A DNA stretch of 47,025 bases from Pseudopedobacter sp. (lineage in GTDB: Bacteria; Bacteroidota; Bacteroidia; Sphingobacteriales; Sphingobacteriaceae). Numbering within the stretch: the first letter of the stretch is position 1; each line of letters begins with the position of its first letter. The position numbers and the translations under genes were made by a program. Below the pieces are notes generated by a model. It made no database searches. It was not told where the DNA came from and saw nothing but the letters and a program-made list of their open reading frames with translations. This document shows, piece after piece, positions 36,662 to 45,326 of the stretch. The stretch is from the NCBI GenBank assembly GCA_014378105.1, contig JACMOI010000160.1:1-47025 (forward strand), written 5' to 3'.

Positions 36662-37534
36662 ATGAGTGTACTTGTAAATAAAGATTCAAAAGTAATAGTT
36701 CAAGGTTTTACCGGTAACGAAGGCACCTACCATGCCACTCAAATGATTGAGTATGGAACCAAAGTTGTTGGAGGAGTTACTCCAGGAAAAGGTGGTCAGT
36801 CTCATTTAGACCGACCAGTATTCAATACCGTAAAAGATGCTGTTGATCAAACAGGTGCTGATGTTTCTATTATTTTCGTTCCACCAGCATTTGCTGCAGA
36901 TGCCATCATGGAAGCTGCAGAAGCAGGAATTAAAGTGATTGTTTGTATTACAGAAGGTATCCCAACTAAGGATATGATTCAGGTTAAAGAATATATATCT
37001 GATAGAGACTGTCGTTTAATTGGTCCAAACTGCCCGGGTATTATCACTGCAGGCGAAACTAAAATCGGCATTATGCCTGGCTTTATTTTTAGAAAAGGAA
37101 ACATTGGTGTAGTATCAAAATCAGGAACTTTAACATACGAAGCAGTTGATCAGGTAGTAAAAGCAGGAATGGGCATCACCACTGCAATTGGTATTGGTGG
37201 CGATCCTATTATCGGAACACCAACAAAAGAAGCGGTGGAATTATTAATGAATGATCCAGAAACTCATGGCATCATTATGATTGGTGAGATTGGTGGAAGC
37301 ATGGAAGCAGAGGCCGCTTATTGGATTAAAGAAAATGGCACTAAGCCAGTTGTTGGTTTCATCGCTGGTCAAACAGCGCCTCCAGGACGTAGAATGGGTC
37401 ATGCTGGTGCAATCGTTGGTGGTGCCGATGATACTGCAGCTGCAAAAATGAAAATCATGAGAGAATGCGGAATCACCGTAGTTGAATCTCCAGCTGAAAT
37501 TGGTGCTGCAATGGCGAAACTAATGACTAAATAA
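36662..37534 (+). CDS. sucD: Succinyl-CoA ligase, alpha subunit
   Basis: TCA-cycle substrate-level phosphorylation with SucC, cytosolic. 290 residues. CoA-binding N-terminal part with [20 protein letters not shown] and VTPGKGGQ; then [15 protein letters not shown]; the phospho-histidine is in [10 protein letters not shown], near residue 246; [10 protein letters not shown] is also present. sucC is not adjacent, which is common in this phylum. The gene has its own promoter and terminator and so is a single-gene unit. Confidence 0.97.
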   Translation: MSVLVNKDSKVIVQGFTGNEGTYHATQMIEYGTKVVGGVTPGKGGQSHLDRPVFNTVKDAVDQTGADVSIIFVPPAFAADAIMEAAEAGIKVIVCITEGIPTKDMIQVKEYISDRDCRLIGPNCPGIITAGETKIGIMPGFIFRKGNIGVVSKSGTLTYEAVDQVVKAGMGITTAIGIGGDPIIGTPTKEAVELLMNDPETHGIIMIGEIGGSMEAEAAYWIKENGTKPVVGFIAGQTAPPGRRMGHAGAIVGGADDTAAAKMKIMRECGITVVESPAEIGAAMAKLMTK

Positions 37535-37550
37535 GATTTATAATAGATTT

Positions 37551-37588
37551 AAAAATCCGGTTTAATTTAAGTTAAATCGGATTTTTTT
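37551..37588 (+). terminator. Rho-independent terminator of sucD
   Basis: AAAATCCG.TTTAA/TTAAA.CGGATTTT stem, a six-base loop, then a T8 tract, 17 bp after the stop. Confidence 0.85.
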
Positions 37589-37665
37589 TGCCTAATTTTA
37601 TTTGTACCATAGTATAGTTATGTAAGTTTAAATTTTGCGTATATTAAGATTAAGGAATTTATAAG

Positions 37666-38022
37666 ATGAAATTTTTGTTGTTTATATTCTTGTTCATGTC
37701 ATCTTTTTTAGGAAAAAAAGAGATTATTTCTATGAAAGGAAATGCGACTTACTATGCCTCAAAGTTTGAAGGTAGAAGAACCACGAGTGGCGAAATATTC
37801 AGAAATAATAAACTAACGGCAGCGCATAAAAAGCTGCCATTTGGTACAATGGTTACAGTTAGAAATTTGAACAACGATAAGATTGTTGTGGTAATGGTCA
37901 ACGATCGTGGACCATATGGTAAAGGCATGATAATAGATTTATCACAATCTGCTGCTAAGGAGATTGATTTATATGGAAAAGGCGTAGTGCCCTGTGAAAT
38001 ATCTTACGAATTACAAAAATAA
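37666..38022 (+). CDS. RlpA-like double-psi beta-barrel protein
   Basis: 118 residues, almost all one DPBB domain. The hydrophobic N-terminus (KFLLFIFLFMSSFLG) looks like a signal peptide or anchor; there is no lipobox cysteine. Domain motifs: ATYYASKFEGRRTTSGE, KLTAAHKKLPFGT, VMVNDRGPYGKGMIIDLSQSAA. In RlpA proteins this domain binds or cleaves denuded glycan strands at the septum; the SPOR domain of E. coli RlpA is absent. A close paralogue lies at 42557. So it probably acts in the periplasm on peptidoglycan, activity unproven. Confidence 0.85.
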   Translation: MKFLLFIFLFMSSFLGKKEIISMKGNATYYASKFEGRRTTSGEIFRNNKLTAAHKKLPFGTMVTVRNLNNDKIVVVMVNDRGPYGKGMIIDLSQSAAKEIDLYGKGVVPCEISYELQK

Positions 38023-38090
38023 TTTTCTTTGCATCAGACGTTTAAAGAGGTCATTGTTTATAAGTAGTCGTTTTGTTCAAAACTTCATTC

Positions 38091-38119
38091 TTTGTTCCTA
38101 AAATTCATCTCTACTTTTG
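38091..38119 (+). promoter_or_regulatory. Promoter of the nrdBA riboswitch transcript
   Basis: TTTG (38091-38094), a 17-bp spacer, then TACTTTTG (38112-38119), a TAnnTTTG match. Start near 38126, about 20 nt before the riboswitch body. Confidence 0.5.
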
Positions 38120-38148
38120 TCATAGTTCTTTAACATCGCCTGTCTAGG

Positions 38149-38330
38149 TTTTCGGAATAAACATTCCGGAATTAAAAGGGAACCATGTGCAAATCATGGG
38201 CTGACGCTGCAACTGTAAAATCTTTTTTCTAATAAAAACGATCAAAAATTCAAACCAACAAAGTCACTTTTCCAATTTGTGGAATGGGAAGACGGTTCTG
38301 AAAAGATAAGCCAGGAGACCTGCCGGATGA
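38149..38330 (+). ncRNA. Cobalamin (B12) riboswitch
   Basis: Binds adenosyl- or related cobalamin in the mRNA leader of nrdBA. Conserved blocks in order: AAAAGGGAACCATGTGCAAA (38174-38193), GGGCTGACGCTGCAACTGTA (38198-38217), a variable peripheral region, GGGAAGACGG (38286-38295), and the B12 box AAGCCAGGAGACCTGCC (38308-38324). An upstream hairpin TTCGGAAT/ATTCCGGAA lies at 38151-38170. The 115 nt after it include mutually exclusive pairings (see finding) that may form the expression platform. Exact ends are estimates. Confidence 0.93.
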
Positions 38331-38445
38331 GGTTTGTCAAGACTTTCACGTAAAAGGTTTTGACGAAAGCTCTTTCTGTACAAGTATTCACAGCCTGTAC
38401 CTGAACCTTTTGTCAATTCCTGTTTGTAAAATTTAAATTTTCACT

Positions 38446-39414
38446 ATGCAACAGGAAGAATTATTACTCAAAGAGAACAAGGATCGATTCGTTATCCTTC
38501 CCATCAACTATCCCGCTATCTGGGAGATGTACAAGCGCCACGAAGCTAGTTTTTGGACAGCCGAAGAGATAGATCTTTCCGCAGATCAGAAAGATTGGGA
38601 AAACCTAAATGACGGAGAGCGACATTTCATCAGTCACATTTTAGCATTTTTCGCAGCTAGTGATGGCATTGTAAATGAAAACTTGGCGGTGAATTTCATG
38701 AGTGAAGTTCAGGTACCAGAAGCCCGTTGTTTTTATGGTTTTCAAATTATGATGGAGAATATCCACTCTGAAACTTATGCTCTGCTTATTGACACCTACA
38801 TCAAAAACCCTAATGAAAAGAACCGCTTATTACATGCGATAGATACCGTTCCATGTGTGCAAAAGAAAGCACAATGGGCACTAAAGTGGATTGAAAACGG
38901 AAACTTTGCTCAAAGATTGGTTGCTTTTGCAGCTGTAGAAGGTATATTTTTCAGTGGGAGTTTTTGCTCTATCTTTTGGTTAAAGAAAAGAGGATTGATG
39001 CCAGGACTCACTTTCAGCAATGAGCTCATCTCTAGAGATGAAGGACTGCATTGCGAATTTGCTTGTTTGTTATACAGCATGTTGCAAAATAAGCTAAGCG
39101 AAGTCGAAGTTCAAAGTATCATCAAAGAAGCTGTGGAGATAGAGAAAGAGTTTGTTACAGATGCCTTGCCCGTTGATTTAATTGGAATGAACTCACGCTT
39201 AATGCAACAATACATTGAATTTGTGGCAGACAGGTGGTTGAGCGAATTGGGCTATAAAAGAATTTATAACACCACTAATCCATTTGATTTTATGGAATTG
39301 ATATCATTACAAGGGAAAACAAATTTCTTTGAAAAAAGAGTAGGAGATTACCAAAAGAGCGGTGTATTAGCAGATAGTGAAAGCCAAGCTTTTACTTTAG
39401 ATGAAGATTTCTAA
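38446..39414 (+). CDS. nrdB: Class Ia ribonucleotide reductase, small (radical) subunit
   Basis: Houses the diiron-tyrosyl radical cofactor that starts reduction of ribonucleoside diphosphates. 322 residues. Metal ligands and radical site can be read: D73 in [10 protein letters not shown], then E104, H107 and Y111 in MENIHSETY, equivalent to E. coli E115/H118/Y122; a second ligand block is in [11 protein letters not shown] and EGLHCEFA. The radical tyrosine is present, so this is the canonical type. It precedes nrdA, the reverse of the E. coli order, and sits under a cobalamin riboswitch, so it is likely repressed when B12 is plentiful. Confidence 0.96.
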   Translation: MQQEELLLKENKDRFVILPINYPAIWEMYKRHEASFWTAEEIDLSADQKDWENLNDGERHFISHILAFFAASDGIVNENLAVNFMSEVQVPEARCFYGFQIMMENIHSETYALLIDTYIKNPNEKNRLLHAIDTVPCVQKKAQWALKWIENGNFAQRLVAFAAVEGIFFSGSFCSIFWLKKRGLMPGLTFSNELISRDEGLHCEFACLLYSMLQNKLSEVEVQSIIKEAVEIEKEFVTDALPVDLIGMNSRLMQQYIEFVADRWLSELGYKRIYNTTNPFDFMELISLQGKTNFFEKRVGDYQKSGVLADSESQAFTLDEDF

Positions 39415-39498
39415 TAAAAAACAAGTTTTTTAGTATGATGTATCAAGATTTAGAGCCTTGGTACTCGATACTTTTTACTCGATACAAAAAAGAAAAAT

Positions 39499-41877
39499 AT
39501 GTTTGTAATAAAAAGAGACGGTAAAACAGAATCCGTAAAATTTGATAAAATCACTTCAAGGATAAAGAAACTAAGCTACAGCTTAAATCAGCATTTTGTA
39601 GACCCAGTTGAAGTTGCTAAAAAAGTGATAGATGGTTTGTATGATGGTGTTACCACTTCTGAGTTAGATAACTTAGCTGCAGAAACTGCAGCTTCCTTAA
39701 CCACTCGTCACCCAGATTATGCTATTTTAGCTTCTAGAATAGCAGTTTCTAACCTACACAAGAATACGCAAAAATCCTTTTCTGAAACGATGGAAAGTTT
39801 GCATCAATTCCATGATGTTAAAACTGGACAACCCGCCGCATTAATTGCTGATGATGTGATGCAAATCATCGCCGAAAATTCAGAGTTGTTAGACAGCACT
39901 ATCATATATGATAGAGATTTTAGTTTCGATTATTTTGGATTTAAAACCTTAGAAAGGTCTTATCTGCTTAAAATAAATGGAAGAATTGCTGAGCGTCCAC
40001 AACATTTATTCATGAGGGTATCAGTAGGTATTCATAAACATGATTTAGAGAGTGCAATAAAAACCTATCATTTAATGAGTGAGCGTTGGTTTATTCATGC
40101 TACCCCAACTTTATTTAATGCCGCTACTCCAAAGCCTCAAATGTCTAGTTGTTTTTTGATTGCCATGAAAGACGATAGCATTGAAGGAATTTATGCAACA
40201 TTAACACAAACTGCAAAAATTTCTCAAAGTGCTGGTGGAATCGGTCTTAGCATTCATAATGTGAGGGCTACAGGTTCTTATATTAGCGGTACGAATGGAA
40301 CTAGCAACGGGATTGTGCCGATGTTAAAAGTATTTAATGACACAGCTAGATATGTAGACCAAGGTGGAGGTAAGCGAAAAGGAGCATTTGCTATTTATTT
40401 AGAGCCTTGGCATGCTGATATTTTTGATTTCTTAGATTTAAAGAAAAATCATGGGAAAGAAGAAAACAGAGCTAGAGATCTATTTTATGCACTTTGGGTT
40501 TCTGATTTATTTATGAAACGTGTTGAGGCAGATGGAAATTGGAGTCTATTTTGTCCGCATGAATCACCAGGCTTAGCAGATTGTCATGGAAAAGAATTTG
40601 AGAAATTATATGAGCGTTACGAACAAGAAGGTAAGGCTCGTAAAGTCATCAAAGCACAGGAATTATGGTTTGCCATTTTAGATGCTCAAATTGAAACTGG
40701 TACACCTTATATTTTATATAAAGATGCTGCTAATGGTAAATCAAATCAGAAAAATTTAGGAACGATAAAAAGTTCTAATTTATGTACCGAAATTATGGAG
40801 TACACTTCTCCTGATGAAGTAGCAGTATGTAATTTAGCTTCTCTTTCTTTACCAAGGTATATCATAGATGGTAAATTTAATTATGATAAACTATATGAAG
40901 TTACCTATCAAGTTACCATTAATTTAAACAGAATTATAGATCATAATTATTATCCAGTAATTGAGGCTAAGAATTCTAACCTGCGCCACCGCCCAATTGG
41001 TTTGGGAGTACAAGGTTTAGCTGATGCTTTTATGATTTTGAAAATGCCTTTTGAAAGTGAAGAAGCTCAAAAATTAAATACTGAGATTTTTGAAACCATT
41101 TATTTCGCTGCTATGCAAGCATCTGCGGATTTAGCCATCAGAGAAGGGGCTTATGAATCTTTTAAAGGTTCGCCGTTGTCTGAAGGTAAGTTTCAATTTG
41201 ACTTATGGAATACTAAACCTCAAACCAACAGATGGGATTGGGAGAAATTGAAAAAACAGGTAATGAAAACGGGTGTAAGGAATTCATTATTACTAGCGCC
41301 AATGCCTACCGCTTCCACCTCTCAAATCTTAGGCAATAATGAATGTTTTGAACCATATACCTCTAATATTTATAGCAGAAGAGTATTAAGTGGAGAGTTT
41401 GCAGTAGTAAATAAGCATTTGCTGAAAGATTTAGTTGAACTAGGCTTATGGAACAATCAAATGAAAGAAGCCATTATTTTAGCAAATGGGTCTGTTCAGA
41501 ATATTGACAGCATTCCACAAAAATTAAAGGACTTATACAAAACTGTTTGGGAAATTAAGATGCGTACCATTATTGATATGGCAGCGGATAGAGGTGCTTA
41601 CATTTGTCAATCACAATCTTTGAACTTATTTATAAGTTCACCAACGGCGTCTAAGCTCACTTCTATGCACTTTTATGCTTGGAAAAAAGGTTTAAAAACG
41701 GGTATGTATTATCTTAGAACACAAGCGGCATCCCAAGCAATTAAATTTAGCGTTCAAAGTCAAGCGGTGAAAGAAATTGATCCTATTATCCAACAAGAAG
41801 CGGTAACGGTGGAAGATGTTGCTGTTGATGGAGCAAATTGTAGTATGGAAGATGGATGCCTTTCTTGCGGATCGTAA
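39499..41877 (+). CDS. nrdA: Class Ia ribonucleotide reductase, large (catalytic) subunit
   Basis: Reduces NDPs to dNDPs with NrdB, cytosolic. 792 residues. N-terminal ATP-cone for allosteric activity control ([20 protein letters not shown]), then the catalytic barrel. Active-site cysteines: [11 protein letters not shown] (E. coli C225 equivalent), the radical cysteine with flanking Asn/Glu in SNLCTEIME, and [12 protein letters not shown] (C462 equivalent). The redox-shuttle pair is in the C-terminal tail, [12 protein letters not shown]. The gene is 84 bp downstream of nrdB in the riboswitch-controlled operon and is followed by a terminator. Confidence 0.97.
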   Translation: MFVIKRDGKTESVKFDKITSRIKKLSYSLNQHFVDPVEVAKKVIDGLYDGVTTSELDNLAAETAASLTTRHPDYAILASRIAVSNLHKNTQKSFSETMESLHQFHDVKTGQPAALIADDVMQIIAENSELLDSTIIYDRDFSFDYFGFKTLERSYLLKINGRIAERPQHLFMRVSVGIHKHDLESAIKTYHLMSERWFIHATPTLFNAATPKPQMSSCFLIAMKDDSIEGIYATLTQTAKISQSAGGIGLSIHNVRATGSYISGTNGTSNGIVPMLKVFNDTARYVDQGGGKRKGAFAIYLEPWHADIFDFLDLKKNHGKEENRARDLFYALWVSDLFMKRVEADGNWSLFCPHESPGLADCHGKEFEKLYERYEQEGKARKVIKAQELWFAILDAQIETGTPYILYKDAANGKSNQKNLGTIKSSNLCTEIMEYTSPDEVAVCNLASLSLPRYIIDGKFNYDKLYEVTYQVTINLNRIIDHNYYPVIEAKNSNLRHRPIGLGVQGLADAFMILKMPFESEEAQKLNTEIFETIYFAAMQASADLAIREGAYESFKGSPLSEGKFQFDLWNTKPQTNRWDWEKLKKQVMKTGVRNSLLLAPMPTASTSQILGNNECFEPYTSNIYSRRVLSGEFAVVNKHLLKDLVELGLWNNQMKEAIILANGSVQNIDSIPQKLKDLYKTVWEIKMRTIIDMAADRGAYICQSQSLNLFISSPTASKLTSMHFYAWKKGLKTGMYYLRTQAASQAIKFSVQSQAVKEIDPIIQQEAVTVEDVAVDGANCSMEDGCLSCGS

Positions 41878-41903
41878 ATGAAATAAACAATTTTAGGTTT
41901 AAA

Positions 41904-41934
41904 GACCTTAAGTACTTTGCTTAGGGCTTTTTTG
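41904..41934 (+). terminator. Terminator of the nrdBA operon
   Basis: CCTTAAG/CTTAGGG stem (one G-U pair), a seven-base loop, then CTTTTTTG, about 28 bp after nrdA. Confidence 0.7.
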
Positions 41935-41941
41935 TTATAAA

Positions 41942-42151
41942 ATGGAGTACACAAAACATGAAATAATATCTTGCGAACGTTGTAAAATAAAGATTGAGTG
42001 TAAAGCTAATAATTACACCCAATGTCAATGCTCTAAGGTTCAACTGAATTTGAACGAACTCCAATATATTTCCGAAAATTATGAAGGATGTTTGTGTGCC
42101 AATTGTTTGAAAGAGCTTGCCATAGAATATCAAAAGGGTTTGAAAACTTAA
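41942..42151 (+). CDS. Cysteine-rich CWC-family small protein
   Basis: 69 residues with eight cysteines: two at SCERCK, one at IEC, two in QCQCSKVQL, and two in GCLCANCLKEL with a third. The layout matches the cysteine-rich CWC family, presumed zinc-binding, common in Bacteroidota. It starts eight bases after the nrdA terminator and 37 bp before msrB. Function unknown; the position suggests expression together with msrB. Confidence 0.75.
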   Translation: MEYTKHEIISCERCKIKIECKANNYTQCQCSKVQLNLNELQYISENYEGCLCANCLKELAIEYQKGLKT

Positions 42152-42188
42152 TTGGTAAATAGCCGTTTATTAAAGAAAGAACTGAAAA

Positions 42189-42551
42189 ATGAAATTGAAC
42201 GATTTAAGTCCCGAAGAAGAATACGTAATTCTACATAAAGGAACTGAAAGACCTTTTGTAGGCGAGTACACCAACTTAAAAGACGCAGGCACTTATGTTT
42301 GCCGCCAATGTGATACGCCTCTTTACACCTCCGATAGTAAATTCGAGTCTCACTGTGGATGGCCAAGTTTTGATGATGAAATCCCTGGGGCAGTAAAAAG
42401 AGTACCCGATGCTGATGGCAGAAGAATAGAAATTGTTTGTGGAAATTGTGGTGGACATTTAGGTCATGTGTTTGAGGGAGAAAGACTCACTGCTAAAAAT
42501 ACTCGCCATTGCGTAAACTCATTAAGTATGAAGTTTATCCCAAAAAAATAA
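42189..42551 (+). CDS. msrB: Peptide-methionine (R)-S-oxide reductase
   Basis: Repairs methionine-R-sulfoxide in oxidised proteins. 120 residues, a single MsrB domain. Zinc-binding pairs CRQC and [31 protein letters not shown] and the catalytic cysteine in NTRHCVNS are all present. Start [25 protein letters not shown] is typical. No signal peptide, so it is probably cytosolic. The lipoprotein RlpA gene follows five bases after the stop, so the pair is translationally coupled. Confidence 0.95.
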   Translation: MKLNDLSPEEEYVILHKGTERPFVGEYTNLKDAGTYVCRQCDTPLYTSDSKFESHCGWPSFDDEIPGAVKRVPDADGRRIEIVCGNCGGHLGHVFEGERLTAKNTRHCVNSLSMKFIPKK

Positions 42552-42556
42552 AAGAT

Positions 42557-42916
42557 TTGAATTTTAAATTTGTTCTATCGTTTATTCTTATTGCCCTAAT
42601 TTTTACTTCTTGCGCCCCAAAACTTACCCAAAGAGGTAAGGCTTCTTATTACGGCAATGAATTTAACGGAAGAAAAACTGCTTCAGGTGAGAAGTTTAGA
42701 AATTCTAAATTAACTGCGGCTCACAAAACGCTTCCTTTTGGTACTAAAGTAAAAGTGACTAACCTAAGCAATGGTAAATCAGTAAAAGTGAAAATTAATG
42801 ATCGTGGACCATTTGTAGCGGGGCGAATCATTGATTTATCTAAGAAAGCTGCTCGTAGAATAGGGATGATTAAAGAGGGCGTTGGAAACGTAGAGATCAA
42901 ATATAAAAAGCCTTAA
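42557..42916 (+). CDS. RlpA-like lipoprotein (TTG start)
   Basis: 119 residues starting at a TTG at 42557, five bases after msrB. That frame has no ATG, and this start gives an ideal lipoprotein signal peptide, [18 protein letters not shown], with a lipobox cysteine. A TTG inside msrB (42509) is also in frame but would add a useless leader. The DPBB domain follows: [53 protein letters not shown]. Close paralogue of the 37666 protein. Predicted outer-membrane lipoprotein acting on peptidoglycan, without a SPOR domain. Confidence 0.85.
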   Translation: MNFKFVLSFILIALIFTSCAPKLTQRGKASYYGNEFNGRKTASGEKFRNSKLTAAHKTLPFGTKVKVTNLSNGKSVKVKINDRGPFVAGRIIDLSKKAARRIGMIKEGVGNVEIKYKKP

Positions 42917-42917
42917 T

Positions 42918-43499
42918 CTATTCTGTTACATGAATCTTAATCACTAGTTTTTTTATGATTTCTTCATTTAATTTAATGTTCGGTCTATGTGCATCCGCAG
43001 TGAAAAATAAATAAAATTCTTTTGGTGTGGCAGTTATAAATTTTGCGTTATCTATTTTATAATTGGCTACGTCTTTTGTTTCATTATAAGAATTGATGAC
43101 TTTAGCGCCTTCAGACGGGGCCATCCCAATCTTCTCTTTTCCTTTAATGATATATTGTAAATCGATATACTTTTGATGCAATTCCCACTTCGCATCTACA
43201 AAATTCTTATTTACTGTTTCAGTAATTGATGCATAAGCATTATCGCCGTCTATTGGATATTTGCCAACCGATAAATTTTCCAAATCCTGGCTTTTCATCC
43301 ACTCAAAAGCTTTATCCCATACCGTCTTGTTGGCCGAGTATTGTTTCTCAAATTCAGCTTTATTGATAGTAGAAGATGGATGTGGTTTTAATCCTTTTGA
43401 AATATCTTGACTTTTAAACCATTTTAAGGATAGGTTTGGAGCGGTACAGGAAGGCAGTAAAATATCTGATAAAATGACTAATAATAAAATCTTTTTCAT
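42918..43499 (-). CDS. YhcH/YjgK/YiaL-family protein with lipoprotein signal
   Basis: 193 residues from the ATG at 43499. Residues 1-17 are a lipoprotein signal (KKILLLVILSDILLPSC). The YhcH domain follows: YPIDGDNAYASITETV, EAHQKY-like block KWELHQKYIDLQYIIKGKEKIG, FYLFFTADAHRPNIKL, with His residues of the cupin-like metal site. E. coli family members are cytosolic and linked to sugar catabolism or biofilm (TabA). A lipidated copy suggests that this one acts outside the cytosol. It converges on the RlpA gene with no space between. Its neighbour upstream is another lipoprotein, 23 bp away. Confidence 0.85.
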   Translation of the reverse strand: MKKILLLVILSDILLPSCTAPNLSLKWFKSQDISKGLKPHPSSTINKAEFEKQYSANKTVWDKAFEWMKSQDLENLSVGKYPIDGDNAYASITETVNKNFVDAKWELHQKYIDLQYIIKGKEKIGMAPSEGAKVINSYNETKDVANYKIDNAKFITATPKEFYLFFTADAHRPNIKLNEEIIKKLVIKIHVTE

Positions 43500-43522
43500 T
43501 TTCTTATCGCTTAAAAATCTTA

Positions 43523-43984
43523 TCACTTGCAATCAGTAGGTTTAAAAACAAAACCGTCGAACATAATTTTAGAATGATCTTCAAAATAAGTTCTACCCAA
43601 CATGGTCCGCATGTCTCCGTGGCCTTGTATCAGTGAATCCCCTTTCATTAAGAATACTTGTGGATTACTATATTTTGTTCCTTTATATTCAAAAGCGTAT
43701 TCTACAAACAAAGTATCACCACTAAACTCACCACTTATCGAGCCATTGGTGTCATCTTTTTTACTAAAATTGAAAGCTAATCTTCCAACTGTTTTTGAAT
43801 TTTCTTTACCTATGCTTAAAGTTGCTGAATCCGTAGCCGAATCCGTTTTAGAAACAGCTAAGTAGCACTGTCTGTTGTCTAACTTTGTGGAGTCTGATGT
43901 ACCTGAATCACTTTTTTTATTGTTGGTACAAGCTGCAAAGATGAGTAATGCTACACACAGAGTAAGGATGATTGATTTTTTCAT
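43523..43984 (-). CDS. Small putative lipoprotein of unknown function
   Basis: 153 residues from the ATG at 43984, with a lipoprotein signal (KKSIILTLCVALLIFAAC). After the cysteine come a Ser/Asp/Thr/Lys-rich linker (TNNKKSDSGTSDSTKLDN) and a compact, probably beta-rich domain with YLAVSKTDSATDSATLSIG, GSISGEFSGDTLFVEYAFEY and MRTMLGRTYFEDHSKIMFDG. I do not recognise the family by name; similar small lipoproteins are frequent in Bacteroidota. It lies 23 bp before the YhcH lipoprotein on the same strand, so co-expression is likely. Confidence 0.75.
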   Translation of the reverse strand: MKKSIILTLCVALLIFAACTNNKKSDSGTSDSTKLDNRQCYLAVSKTDSATDSATLSIGKENSKTVGRLAFNFSKKDDTNGSISGEFSGDTLFVEYAFEYKGTKYSNPQVFLMKGDSLIQGHGDMRTMLGRTYFEDHSKIMFDGFVFKPTDCK

Positions 43985-44128
43985 GATGGAGTTTTTTTGA
44001 TATTTAAATAAAATCAGTTGTCCTAAGTTATGGTTTATTTTACTTTCGCTGAATACAAATAGCTTATAATGATTTAACGTAAACAGCTGATAAGATTTTA
44101 ACAAATATTCAAGTTGACAACTCTAAAT

Positions 44129-44809
44129 TCATTTTCGAGCATAAATTACTGCCCACATCACATTTTTCCAAATGATATCAACTGTTTCGAAATTTAAAGA
44201 TTTCAGTTTTTCTAAATGCCAACTCACCTCAGTATGATAATCATGATCATCCTGATGCTTCATCCACATGTCCCAGTTTTCTTGGGTGGAGCCTAATTCA
44301 AAAGCGGCAGCTTTCCATCTCGAAATATGTTTTTGATAAATTTCTTCTGTTGCTCCACGGGTTTGGTCTGCAAATTCGAAAATGCCTTCGGGTTTTAATA
44401 GCTGATGAATTTTTTGGTAGAGATGCTCTTTTTGCTCATCCCGAATATGATGAATAGCAATGCTAGAAACAATTAAATCAAAATGATTTTCTGGAAAGTT
44501 TAAAGCGCTAAAATCTTGTTGATGATATTGAATATTGAAGTTTTCTTTAAAACGCTCTTTACATTGATTCAGAATATCTGCAGAAAGATCTAAAGCATGG
44601 ATCTCGGCATCCGGAAAATGGACTAAAATAGCTGCCGTTAAATTCCCTGTACCGCAACCTAAATCTAAAATTCGTTGTGGTTGCCAGCCTTCCGGCAGAT
44701 AGCAAAACAAATTATATAACATTTCATCGTAACGAGGCACACATTTACTAATTAAAGCGGTGTATTCGCTACTGAGTTGATCGTAAAAGTTTTCGACGGA
44801 AATTTGCAT
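44129..44809 (-). CDS. Class I SAM-dependent methyltransferase
   Basis: 226 residues, a standalone Rossmann methyltransferase. Motif I ILDLGCGTGNLTAAIL, the acidic post-I residue in EIHALDLS, motif at NIQYHQQDFSALNF, and FDLIVSSIAIHHI (motif IV with the Met/His pattern). Resembles UbiE/YcgJ-like enzymes; the substrate is unknown. No signal peptide. A small degraded ORF with a palindromic repeat lies directly upstream, and the lipoprotein genes downstream are 145 bp away, so it may be a single unit. Confidence 0.88.
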   Translation of the reverse strand: MQISVENFYDQLSSEYTALISKCVPRYDEMLYNLFCYLPEGWQPQRILDLGCGTGNLTAAILVHFPDAEIHALDLSADILNQCKERFKENFNIQYHQQDFSALNFPENHFDLIVSSIAIHHIRDEQKEHLYQKIHQLLKPEGIFEFADQTRGATEEIYQKHISRWKAAAFELGSTQENWDMWMKHQDDHDYHTEVSWHLEKLKSLNFETVDIIWKNVMWAVIYARK

Positions 44810-44817
44810 GGTTAAAA

Positions 44818-45027
44818 TTATGCTTTTAGTACATCATCTAATTTAAAATAGTGTAATAAATAGGATAGAAACGCTAATTGGCTTGTGTCCTCAAAGGCTA
44901 GAATTTGCTTATTTGGACTAATAAGGACATAGAATGTAGGCTTCAAAGAATTGACAACTAGTATGTGAGACCTCTCGTTTCCTCTAGGTGACGCTCCTTT
45001 TTTCGTCATGTCGACGAAAGGAGACAT
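44818..45027 (-). pseudogene. Small ORF with a repeat-derived 5' end; possible gene remnant
   Basis: 69 codons, but codons 1-21 lie inside the palindromic repeat at 44963-45034, so the apparent start (SPFVDMTKKGASPRGNERSH) is repeat sequence rather than evolved protein. The remaining part reads SLKPTFYVLISPNKQILAFE, then TSQLAFLSYLLHYFKLDDVL. The first of these vaguely recalls the end of thioredoxin-like/DsbD domains (PxYVLLDPDGKLL), which would make it a C-terminal remnant, but that is weak. It ends nine bases before the methyltransferase. It may not be expressed. Confidence 0.3.
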
Positions 45028-45034
45028 CTCACAT
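44963..45034. repeat. 72-bp imperfect palindrome (REP-like)
   Basis: Two 31-base arms, ATGTGAGACCTCTCGTTTCC... and its reverse complement, match at 24 of 31 positions around a ten-base CTCCTTTTTT loop. The outermost eight bases, ATGTGAGA/TCTCACAT, are perfect. No transposase or target duplication is visible. It resembles the short palindromes commonly dispersed in intergenic DNA; only this full copy is in the window. Confidence 0.7.
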
Positions 45035-45049
45035 GCACTAAATTTAATA

Positions 45050-45289
45050 TTATATGTGGATTAAGCCACTTTTCATAAGCTCATTAGCCTCAGTTGAAGA
45101 ATAAGTTTTGCCAGCATCAATATCATGGAAAGTCATTTCTACCGCTTTTTTTTCATCATTTGATAACTGATAAACAGTCGCGATTTCTGACTCCATTTGA
45201 ATCAATTTGTAAATATCGTTGAGCATGGTTTCATCATTGATGTTATTTAATTTTTCAATGATTTGATTTTTTAATTCTGCTGTAGACAT
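45050..45289 (-). CDS. Antitoxin-like protein without an adjacent toxin
   Basis: 79 residues, helical and charged. MSTAELKNQIIEKLNNINDE followed by LNDIYKLIQME and the end QLSNDEKKAVEMTFHDIDAGKTYSSTEANELM match the layout of addiction-module antitoxins seen in Bacteroidota (start MSTAELK, end with DAEAGK...S..E). Such genes are normally followed by a RelE/ParE-type toxin. Here the next 240 bp hold the palindromic repeat and the remnant ORF, in which I see no RelE/ParE motif. The antitoxin assignment is by resemblance only. Confidence 0.55.
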   Translation of the reverse strand: MSTAELKNQIIEKLNNINDETMLNDIYKLIQMESEIATVYQLSNDEKKAVEMTFHDIDAGKTYSSTEANELMKSGLIHI

Positions 45290-45326
45290 GGCTGAAATTT
45301 TAAATGAATTTACAGAAATTTTTGAT

